Assembly (NCBI RefSeq): GCF_000376565.1
Contig: NZ_BARG01000051.1
Span: forward strand, 1 to 48,054
Reading direction: 5' to 3'
Source: Streptomyces hokutonensis
Lineage (GTDB): Bacteria > Actinomycetota > Actinomycetes > Streptomycetales > Streptomycetaceae
DNA length: 48,054 bases
Shown: positions 32,181 to 38,985 of the stretch, one piece after another
How positions within the stretch are numbered: the stretch's first letter is position 1
How the letters are laid out: the number at the start of each line of letters is the position of its first letter
Translations under genes and position numbers: made by a program
Notes under the pieces: model-generated
What the model saw: the letters and a program-made list of their open reading frames with translations, nothing else
The model's database searches: none
Told to the model about the DNA's origin: nothing

Positions 32181-32468
32181 GTATTCCCCCTGGAGTCACG
32201 GCACCACCGGGTCCGTCACCGGACGGCCCTCACTCTGCACGGCGGGTTCGGCCGAATTCAAGGACGGTACGGAGCTGGACCCTTCGAGTAGCCCCGCTAC
32301 ACGATCGCGTAGTGGCCCGTCCGGCGCCCCGGGTGCCAGGATTCCGAGGTGGGCGAGCCGATACAGAGTGGCTCATGCCCCGATGCGGGTGAGCCGGGCA
32401 CGGTGACGGGGCGCGCGGACTGCCGGCGCAGGGAGTTCCCACCGGTGCCCTCCCGAGAAGTACTGACG
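32181..32468. promoter_or_regulatory. Divergent promoter region, molybdenum hydroxylase / tox-like operon
   Basis: These 288 bases hold both divergent promoters. A frame open from 32349 would extend the GTP cyclohydrolase by 40 residues, but that stretch has no family resemblance, so I treat it as leader. The dyads at 32289-32313 are its main structure. Confidence 0.55.
32289..32313. promoter_or_regulatory. Nested dyads GTAGC-CCC-GCTAC and CTAC-N8-GTAG, candidate operator
   Basis: GTAGC (32289-32293) and GCTAC (32297-32301) form a perfect inverted repeat. The second arm is shared with a 16-base near-palindrome at 32298-32313 (CTAC ACGATCGC GTAG, 14 of 16 symmetric). The CTAC-N8-GTAG part has the same arms and spacing as the dyad at 20062-20077 upstream of the NRPS operon. 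This suggests one regulator binds both sites. Confidence 0.45.
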
Positions 32469-33224
32469 ATGGGGGCAGAGGTGCGTCAACGCAACGAGGC
32501 CATACACGCCGAAACCGACACAGAAACCGACACGGAAACGGACATCGACGCGGACCCGGGCCCGGAGACCCGGCCGGTCCGCGCACCGGACGAGCCGCTG
32601 CCACCGGCCCGGATCCGCTCCTCCGTGTCGATCCCACTCCAGCTCGGGCCGGACCGGTTCGTGCCGGCCGAGGTCGTCTCCTTCCACGGACTGGCCGATC
32701 AGGGCGAACACGTCGCGGTGGTGTTCGGCGATGCGCTGAAGCAGGACTGCCCGCTGGTACGGGTGCACTCGGAATGCCTCACCGGCGATGTCCTGGGCTC
32801 GGCGCGCTGCGACTGCGGGCCCCAACTCCGGGAGTCCATGGACCTGTTGGGGGCCGGCGGCGGACTGCTGCTCTATCTGCGCCAGGAGGGCCGCGGGATA
32901 GGCCTCTACAACAAGCTGGAGGCCTATCTGCTGCAGGACGTCGGCATGGACACCTTCGCCGCCAACCGCGCGCTGAACTTCGGCGACGACCTGCGCGACT
33001 ACCGGGTCGCCGCCCAGATGCTGGCGGCGCTCGGCACGCACCAGGTCGACATGCTCACCAACAACCCCGCCAAGGCCGCGGGGCTGAGGGAGCGCGGCAT
33101 CGTGGTGCGGCGCAGATTGTCCACGGGCGTGCATGTGACGCAGGCCAACCGCGGCTATCTGATGGCGAAGATCGACCACGCCGGCCACGAGATCAACGTC
33201 GATGACGTCAGGAGCGCGAAGTGA
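32469..33224 (+). CDS. GTP cyclohydrolase II (ToxB/RibA-like)
   Basis: This enzyme opens GTP to 2,5-diamino-6-ribosylamino-4(3H)-pyrimidinone 5'-phosphate, the entry to riboflavin and also to azapteridines. The catalytic core (about residues 50-245) has the zinc Cys set in HSECLTGDVLGSARCDCGP, the phosphate loop RQEGRGIGL and LTNNPAK. It is a single-domain enzyme, with no DHBP synthase domain as in many bacterial RibBA. It carries an extra acidic N-terminus with repeated Glu-Thr-Asp units. ATG 32469 has GAGAAG about ten bases upstream. It overlaps the WD40 gene (GTGA). Its place beside WD40 and SUMF1-like genes rather than rib genes argues for specialised metabolism. Confidence 0.93.
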   Translation: MGAEVRQRNEAIHAETDTETDTETDIDADPGPETRPVRAPDEPLPPARIRSSVSIPLQLGPDRFVPAEVVSFHGLADQGEHVAVVFGDALKQDCPLVRVHSECLTGDVLGSARCDCGPQLRESMDLLGAGGGLLLYLRQEGRGIGLYNKLEAYLLQDVGMDTFAANRALNFGDDLRDYRVAAQMLAALGTHQVDMLTNNPAKAAGLRERGIVVRRRLSTGVHVTQANRGYLMAKIDHAGHEINVDDVRSAK

Positions 33225-34921
33225 TCGAGCACAAGAGTCCCATCAGCGGCATCGCGACCTACGGCGACCGGTACGTGGCGACCGCCGGCTACGACAACCA
33301 GGTCATCCTCTGGGACCAGGCAGGGGCGAACGCCCTCACCCGCGTCGTCCACGACCACCTGGCCAACCAGTGCAGCTTCAGCCCCGACGGCACCCTGCTG
33401 GTGACGTCCTCCAGCGACTACACCGCGCGCCTGTGGTCGATACCGGACCTGCGGCTGCGCGCCGTGCTCAACGACCACGACGACGACGTCGAGATGTCCA
33501 CCTTCCACCCCGGCCGGGAACTCGTCGCGACCGCGTCCCGCGACCACGGGGTCAGGGTGTACGACTTCGACGGAAACCTCGTGCACCGCTTCGACGGGCA
33601 CACCGCCGACGTGATCTCCGTCGAATGGGCCGGTGACGGCGACGAGTTGATCAGCTCCAGCGACGACGGCACGGTACGGCGCTGGTCGCTGGCGACCGGC
33701 GGCCTCGTCGCCACGATCGACCTCGGCGGAGTCGAGACCGACACCATCTCCATCGGCACCGACGGCACCCTCTACGCCGGCAACGACGACGGCGAGATCG
33801 TGGTCGTCCGGGGTACCGACTCGCACGCCGTGCCCGCCCACGCCGCCGGCATCAAACGACTGGTGCTGGACAGCTCGCGCGAGCTGATGGTGAGCCTCAG
33901 CTACGACCGGAACATGCTCCTGTGGGACACCTCCGGCGGCGAGCTCACCCAGGTGGACAAGGCCGACATCCCCGCCGACGTCTGGCCGCGCTCCTGCGCC
34001 TTCGGCGCCCGGCAGACGCTGGTGTTCGGCACCTTCGGCACCACCTACCGCACCTACGACTACGGCTCCCGGCAGTGGCTGCCCTCCGAGGTCGCCCCCA
34101 CCCTCGGGCTGAACGCCGCCTGCGCGTACGAGGGCGGTGTCCTCGGCGTCGGCGACGCCGGCATCGTCATGCGCGACGGCGTGCCCGTCACCGAACTGGG
34201 CAGCCTCTGCAACTTCCTGACACCGGTGGGCCCCCTGGTCGTCACCAGCGGCCAGCTCGGCAAGGTCATGGACGCGCTCGGCGGACGCGTGCTGCACCAG
34301 CACAAGTCCCCGCTCAACTGTGCCGCCCCCTTCGTCCGGGACGGCGTCCCGCACCTCGTCGTCGGCGCCTACACGGGCGAGGGGCTCGTCTTCCGCCTGA
34401 CGGAGGACGGCGGGCTCCGTCACCTCGAGGACGTCAAGCTGCACGACAACGCCGTCAAGGGCGTCGCCGCCTCCGACGACCACATCTTCTCGGTGTGCGC
34501 CGACACCAGCGTGGCCTGGCACGACATCCGGACCCTCGAACTCGTCCACCGCCTGGACGGCGCCCACGACCGGATCGCCAACGGCTGCGTCGCGCTGTCC
34601 GGCGGCCACTTCGCCAGCATCGGCCGCGACCTCAAACTCCGCCTGTGGGCACCGGACTTCAGCTGCGAGACGATCGACACCCCGCACTCGCACTCGATCA
34701 AGTGCGTCGCCGCGGACGGCACCGGCCGCATGATCGCGACCGGCTCCTACCACGGCCAGGTCGCCGTCTTCGACCGCGAACGCGGCACCTGGGGGCCGAC
34801 CCTGCGGCCGACGACCTCCGGAATCTCCTCGCTGTCGTACGACACCGGACGCGGCGTCTTCCTGGCGAGCTCCTACGACGGCCGGGTCTACGAGATACCG
34901 GGGGCGCCGGATGAGCGCTGA
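33221..34921 (+). CDS. WD40 beta-propeller protein (ToxC-like)
   Basis: This 566-residue protein consists almost wholly of WD40-type repeats from residue 5 to the end, enough for two seven-bladed propellers or one long one. Typical blade ends are NQVILWD, YTARLWS, HGVRVYD, GTVRRWS and LKLRLWA, with GH or DH near the start of several blades. No signal peptide or catalytic motif is seen. The toxoflavin operon of Burkholderia, as I recall, also places a WD-repeat protein (ToxC) directly after its GTP cyclohydrolase II, and its role there is essential but unclear. The GTG start is fused to the cyclohydrolase stop, and the 3' end overlaps the next gene by 11 bases. Confidence 0.9.
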   Translation: MIEHKSPISGIATYGDRYVATAGYDNQVILWDQAGANALTRVVHDHLANQCSFSPDGTLLVTSSSDYTARLWSIPDLRLRAVLNDHDDDVEMSTFHPGRELVATASRDHGVRVYDFDGNLVHRFDGHTADVISVEWAGDGDELISSSDDGTVRRWSLATGGLVATIDLGGVETDTISIGTDGTLYAGNDDGEIVVVRGTDSHAVPAHAAGIKRLVLDSSRELMVSLSYDRNMLLWDTSGGELTQVDKADIPADVWPRSCAFGARQTLVFGTFGTTYRTYDYGSRQWLPSEVAPTLGLNAACAYEGGVLGVGDAGIVMRDGVPVTELGSLCNFLTPVGPLVVTSGQLGKVMDALGGRVLHQHKSPLNCAAPFVRDGVPHLVVGAYTGEGLVFRLTEDGGLRHLEDVKLHDNAVKGVAASDDHIFSVCADTSVAWHDIRTLELVHRLDGAHDRIANGCVALSGGHFASIGRDLKLRLWAPDFSCETIDTPHSHSIKCVAADGTGRMIATGSYHGQVAVFDRERGTWGPTLRPTTSGISSLSYDTGRGVFLASSYDGRVYEIPGAPDER

Positions 34922-35900
34922 CGCACTCCCCGCGGTCCACAACCCCAACGAGCTCTCCGACCGGGACGCCATGGGCCTGCCCGGCCGACTGGTCGAGCGC
35001 CTGCCGCACGACCTCTTCGCCGGGCACCCCGACCTCTTCACCGCTCCCGTCGAACGGCTCGCCGCTGTCTGCGCCGATCCCGCGGAGACCTTCGAGCGCC
35101 GTTACGCGGCCGGCAGCGTGCTCGGACTGCGCGGCGACCCGCGCATCCGTACCGACGATCCGGAGCTGGTCGACGTACCGGCCGGAAAGGCCGAACTCGG
35201 CCTCCCCGAGGACGAGGTGGCGTCCGTGGTGGCGCGCTGGGCGCGCGTCGGAGTGGTGGACTCCTGGATCCGCAAGGAGTGCCCGCGCCACCGGGTGGAC
35301 ATCGACGCCTTCCGGATCATGCGCTACCCGGTGACCAACCTGGAGTACCGGGCCTTCCTCGCCGACACCGGCGCCACGGCCCTCCCCACGTCGTGGCGGT
35401 TCGGCGGATACCCCCTGACCCGGGCCAACCATCCGGTGTGGACGGTACGGCCCGAGGACGCCGACGGGTACGCCGAGTGGCTGTCGGCGCGTACCGGCCG
35501 CCACTTCGCGCTGCCGACCGAGGCGGAGTGGGAGTACGCGGCAGGCGGCGGCGACGGCCGGGAGTTCCCGTGGCCGGGCGACTTCCGCGGCGACCACGCC
35601 AACACCGTCGAGGAGGGCCCGCTGACCACCACTCCGGTCGGCGTCTACCCGGCCGGCCGGACCCCGTTCGGCGCTGAGGACATGGCCGGAAACGTCGAGG
35701 AGTACGTCGCCGACGACTACCGTCCCTACGAAGGCGGGGAGTCGGTCGACGACGACCTGTTCACCCGGCAGGGCAGTTATCGCATCGCACGAGGAGGCAG
35801 CTTCACCCGCTTCGGAGACCTCACCCGGTGCGCCCGCAGACACGGCTGGTTCAACCGCTCGATCTATGCGATCGGCTTCCGATTGGTGGAGCGCCCATGA
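34911..35900 (+). CDS. SUMF1/FGE-fold protein (ToxD-like), Cys pair absent
   Basis: This 329-residue protein has a C-terminal FGE-sulfatase (SUMF1/EgtB/PvdO) domain from about residue 120. Motifs include RYPVTNLEYRAFL, LPTEAEWEYAAGGG, DMAGNVEEYV and ARGGSF, with the terminal IGFRLV. The two active-site cysteines of true formylglycine-generating enzymes, expected 3 and 8 residues after GGS, are Arg and Thr here. It is therefore not a sulfatase activator and has lost that copper site. It also lacks the EgtB DinB domain; about 110 N-terminal residues are of unknown fold. It is coupled to the WD40 gene and, by ATGA, to the PLP enzyme. It may perform ring-forming oxidation in an azapteridine-like pathway. 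Confidence 0.85.
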   Translation: MSADALPAVHNPNELSDRDAMGLPGRLVERLPHDLFAGHPDLFTAPVERLAAVCADPAETFERRYAAGSVLGLRGDPRIRTDDPELVDVPAGKAELGLPEDEVASVVARWARVGVVDSWIRKECPRHRVDIDAFRIMRYPVTNLEYRAFLADTGATALPTSWRFGGYPLTRANHPVWTVRPEDADGYAEWLSARTGRHFALPTEAEWEYAAGGGDGREFPWPGDFRGDHANTVEEGPLTTTPVGVYPAGRTPFGAEDMAGNVEEYVADDYRPYEGGESVDDDLFTRQGSYRIARGGSFTRFGDLTRCARRHGWFNRSIYAIGFRLVERP

Positions 35901-36952
35901 CGGTCCCGTCGACCAACACCGATCCCACCGCGCCCCCGGACGACCAGTTGCAGCGGCCGTTCACCGCGCTCGAGCCCGAGGACGTGCTGGACTTCGCCGA
36001 CGTCCACAAGCGGTATCCGGCGATGGCCGACTTCCACGCACGGCTCGGCGGCACCTCGCTGCGTGAGGTGCCCTCCGAGCCGGGTGGGGCGCGGATTCTC
36101 GCCAAGTGCGAATGGGAGAACCCCAACGGCTCGGTGAAGGACCGCACGGCCTACGCCCTGATGGCCGACGCGCTCCGTACCCACGGCGACCGGCCGCCCG
36201 AGGAACTGCGCCTGCTGGTGTACTCGGGTGGGAAGCTCGCCTCGGCGATGTCCTTGCTCGGTCAGCGGACCGGCGTACGGACCCGCTTCGTGCTGATGTC
36301 GAGCAGCCCGCCCAGCCTGCTCGAAAAGCTCCGTGAGCGGGGGGCCGAGGTGGATCTGGTGCCCGCCGAGGGCGGTTTCCTCCAGACCATCAGGGCCTCC
36401 CAGCGCATTGCCGCGGCCGAACCGGACTGGACCCTGGTCTTCCAGCACAACAACCCGGTCAATGTCGCCATCCACCAGCGGACCACCGGCGGCGAGATCC
36501 TCTCCGACCTGGGCGACGCCCGCCCGGCCGCCTGGCTCGCCTCCATCGGCAGCGGCGGCACCTTCGTCGGCGTACTGCGGGCGCTGCTCGGCAGGTTCCC
36601 GGACATCCGCGCGATCGGTGTGACACCGCAGGAAGCTCCGTACGCGAACCCGGGACGCCCCGGCGGAAAGCCGACGTACGAGGGATCGGGCGGCCACGGA
36701 TACGGCATCCGGCAGCCGTTCGTGAAAGCACACGACGACCTGGTCGAGGGCCACCGTCATGTGACGCTTCCCCGGGCACTGCGGGGCATGGGGGAGTTCT
36801 TCGACCTGACGGGACTGCGGATCGGCAGCTCGGCGGCGGCGAACTGGCTGGCGGCCAAGGAGGTCGCCGCCGAACTGCCCCCCGACGCCGTGGTGGTCAC
36901 GGTGTTCGCGTGTGCCGGGAACCCCGAGCAGTGGTCGGAACTGGGGCGGTGA
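35897..36952 (+). CDS. Cysteine synthase-like PLP enzyme (fold type II)
   Basis: This 351-residue enzyme of the cysteine synthase/cystathionine beta-synthase family has PLP-Lys81 in NPNGSVKDR and a phosphate loop at GSGGTFVG. The substrate loop, TSGNTG in ordinary O-acetylserine sulfhydrylases, reads SGGKLAS here (residues 110-116). The C-terminal segment is FACAGNPEQW rather than the usual FPDSGERY. It probably eliminates acetate from O-acetylserine and adds a nucleophile other than sulfide to make a beta-substituted alanine. The serine acetyltransferase gene begins three bases after its stop, which supports O-acetylserine as substrate. Alternatives are 2,3-diaminopropionate-type synthesis or true cysteine formation. 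Confidence 0.85.
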   Translation: MTVPSTNTDPTAPPDDQLQRPFTALEPEDVLDFADVHKRYPAMADFHARLGGTSLREVPSEPGGARILAKCEWENPNGSVKDRTAYALMADALRTHGDRPPEELRLLVYSGGKLASAMSLLGQRTGVRTRFVLMSSSPPSLLEKLRERGAEVDLVPAEGGFLQTIRASQRIAAAEPDWTLVFQHNNPVNVAIHQRTTGGEILSDLGDARPAAWLASIGSGGTFVGVLRALLGRFPDIRAIGVTPQEAPYANPGRPGGKPTYEGSGGHGYGIRQPFVKAHDDLVEGHRHVTLPRALRGMGEFFDLTGLRIGSSAAANWLAAKEVAAELPPDAVVVTVFACAGNPEQWSELGR

Positions 36953-36955
36953 GCG

Positions 36956-37690
36956 ATGAAGCGCTTCGCGCGCATCCGTGAGGACATCGCGGTGGTCGTC
37001 GAGCGCGACCCCGCGGTCTCCTCCACGGCGGAGGCGATCCTGTCGCCGCACCTCATCGCACTGTGGGCGCACCGCGTCTCCCACGTCGCGTACCGCAGCG
37101 ACCACCGGCTGCTGGCCAGACTGATCTTCCTGACCGGTCGGCTGCTGTCCGGCGGCATCGAGATCCATCCCGGTGCGCGGATCGGCAGAAGGCTGTTCAT
37201 CGACCACGGCTGCGGCACGGTGATCGGCGAGACGGCGGTGATCGGCGACGATGTCACGCTGTACCACCAGGTGACGCTCGGCGCGCTGGGGTGGTGGCGC
37301 GACAAACGGCGGCCGCCGGGCCAGCGGCGGCATCCCGAGGTGGGTTCGCGGGTAGTGATCGGCGCGAACTCGGTACTGCTGGGACCGCTGCGGGTCGGCG
37401 ACGACGCCCGGATCGGTGCGCAGGCGTTCGTCACGGACGATGTGCCGGCCGGCACGGTCGTCGTCGCGAAGCGCAGTGAGGTCATCGTGCCGGGCGGACG
37501 CAATGGCGCCGTCAGCCAGAACGGCGCCGGCCAGAACGGCGCCGGCCAGAACGGTGCCGGCCAGGACGGCGTCGCCCAGGACGGTGCCGGTCAAGGCAGC
37601 GCCGGCCAGAACGGCGTGAACCCGACCGGCGTACATCAGAACGGTGGCCGGCTCGTCACCTCGACAGGAGAGCCGGAGAAGGAGAAGTGA
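36956..37690 (+). CDS. Serine O-acetyltransferase with repeat tail
   Basis: The 244-residue protein matches CysE-type hexapeptide acyltransferases over residues 1-185. Evidence is a short helical N-terminus, then the left-handed beta-helix with IEIHPGARIGRRLFIDHGCGTVIGE-type repeats, TLYHQVTLG and the flexible arm region RRHPEVG. It acetylates serine with acetyl-CoA, feeding the neighbouring PLP enzyme. After the catalytic domain comes an unusual tail of about 55 residues with tandem NGAGQ-like pentapeptides, replacing the normal short feedback-sensing end. The stop overlaps the next GTG (GTGA). Confidence 0.9.
   Translation: MKRFARIREDIAVVVERDPAVSSTAEAILSPHLIALWAHRVSHVAYRSDHRLLARLIFLTGRLLSGGIEIHPGARIGRRLFIDHGCGTVIGETAVIGDDVTLYHQVTLGALGWWRDKRRPPGQRRHPEVGSRVVIGANSVLLGPLRVGDDARIGAQAFVTDDVPAGTVVVAKRSEVIVPGGRNGAVSQNGAGQNGAGQNGAGQDGVAQDGAGQGSAGQNGVNPTGVHQNGGRLVTSTGEPEKEK
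37510..37620 (+). repeat. 15-bp tandem repeat in the cysE-like 3' end
   Basis: A 15-base unit close to CAGAACGGCGCCGGC is repeated about six to seven times with drift, keeping the reading frame and encoding Gln-Asn-Gly-Ala-Gly pentapeptides. The repeat is likely to vary in copy number between strains by slippage. Confidence 0.75.
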
Positions 37691-38985
37691 CCACGGTGCA
37701 GGAGCCTGCCCTCATCATCATGACCTCGCTCAAGATGATCATCCGCAACCTCCGACTCGTCGAGTACGCAAAGGAGTTGGGGGTGACTCCCGTCCTGCTG
37801 TTCACCCGGGGCGGGGACGAGGAGCGGCTCCGCGAGCTCATGGCGGACCCCGGACATCCGCTGTCCGCACTGGGCGACCTCTGCCCGGTCACGGATCCGT
37901 CACCGGCGAGCACCATCGCCGGAGTGCAGCCGCTGCTGCGGCGCTACGACGTACGCGGAGCCCTCTCGTGCGGCGAGTACTACGTCGAGGCGGCCGGTGC
38001 GCTGACCCATCTGCTCGGTCTGCCCGGGTCGGGCTGGCCGGCCGCCGCCATCAGCCGCAACAAGATGTTCCAGCGCACCGCGCTGCCCGACGTCTCGCCG
38101 AGGTGGCAGGCGATCCATCCCGAACAGCGCGACGGTCTGAGCCTGTCCGCGGAGGACTGGCCGGGCCCTGTCGTGCTGAAGCCGGTCAGCCGGATGAGCA
38201 GCTCCGGGGTACGGGAGCTGAGCTCGGTCGACGGGCTGGCCGAGGTGGTCGCCGGCTATCCCGAGCACGAGACCCTGCTGGTCGAGGAGCGGGTGGTCGG
38301 CCCCGAGTACTCGGTGGAGAGCCTGGTCCAGAACGGTGAGCCCGTCTGGTCGGGCATCACCGAGAAGCTCACCAACGAGGCCAACGGGTCGACCTTCGTG
38401 GAGATCGGGCACACCGTGCCGGCGCCCGAGTCGTCACCCTCGCAGTTCGCCGAGCTGTCCCGGGTGCATGCCGAGGTGCTGCGCCGGCTCGACTTCCGTG
38501 ACGGCATCGCGCACGCCGAGTACCGCGTCACCGACGAACGGGTGGTCCTGATGGAGGTGGCGTTCCGCATCCCGGGAGACGGCATCGCCGCGCTGTGGGG
38601 ACTGGCGACCGGCAGTTCGATGGAGGAGCGCCTTGTCGACATCGCCCTGGGCCGGCCCACCCGCTACCCGCGGCCCGGCCGCCGGGTCCGGCATCTGTTC
38701 CTCGACCACCCGTACGGGGTCCTGGTCGATGTCCGCAGCAAGGGCACCGAGGTGAGCTGGACGACCTCCGGTGAGCGCTGGCCCGATCTCGTGCCCACCG
38801 GTCCCGACGCCGGGCCGCGCTGCTGTGCCGTGCTGACGGCCAGGGAGCCGGGCGACCGGCTGAGCGCCATCGTCGACTCCGGCGAGCGCTCGGTGTCGGT
38901 GATCGTCGACGCGCCCCTCGGCACGGACATCCACCCGGTGGCCGAGCGCGCCGCCGAGGACGTCGAGATCGTCGTCGCGCCGTGA
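37687..38985 (+). CDS. ATP-grasp carboxylate-amine ligase 2
   Basis: This 432-residue ATP-grasp enzyme resembles amino-acid ligases of the carboxylate-amine family. The N-terminal domain is followed by the nucleotide loop GPVVLKPVSRMSSSGV near residue 160, the hinge LLVEERVVGPEYSVESL and the metal-site segment HAEYRVTDERVVLMEVAFRIPGDGI near 278-302. It should form an acyl phosphate and couple it to an amine, typically making a dipeptide or amide. Embedded between the serine acetyltransferase and the flavodoxin-like gene with GTGA overlaps on both sides, it probably ligates the unusual amino acid made by the PLP enzyme. The substrate pair is not predictable from sequence. Confidence 0.88.
   Translation: MTTVQEPALIIMTSLKMIIRNLRLVEYAKELGVTPVLLFTRGGDEERLRELMADPGHPLSALGDLCPVTDPSPASTIAGVQPLLRRYDVRGALSCGEYYVEAAGALTHLLGLPGSGWPAAAISRNKMFQRTALPDVSPRWQAIHPEQRDGLSLSAEDWPGPVVLKPVSRMSSSGVRELSSVDGLAEVVAGYPEHETLLVEERVVGPEYSVESLVQNGEPVWSGITEKLTNEANGSTFVEIGHTVPAPESSPSQFAELSRVHAEVLRRLDFRDGIAHAEYRVTDERVVLMEVAFRIPGDGIAALWGLATGSSMEERLVDIALGRPTRYPRPGRRVRHLFLDHPYGVLVDVRSKGTEVSWTTSGERWPDLVPTGPDAGPRCCAVLTAREPGDRLSAIVDSGERSVSVIVDAPLGTDIHPVAERAAEDVEIVVAP

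Noticed and set aside
32469..33224. Housekeeping riboflavin operon
   Set aside because: No ribD, ribE, ribH or DHBP synthase domain is nearby. The partners are WD40, SUMF1-like, PLP and ATP-grasp genes.
34911..35900. Formylglycine-generating enzyme activating a sulfatase
   Set aside because: Both catalytic cysteines are missing and there is no sulfatase gene in the window.
37510..37620. CRISPR-like or mobile repeat
   Set aside because: The repeat unit is 15 bases without spacers and keeps the reading frame of the acetyltransferase tail, so it is a coding tandem repeat.
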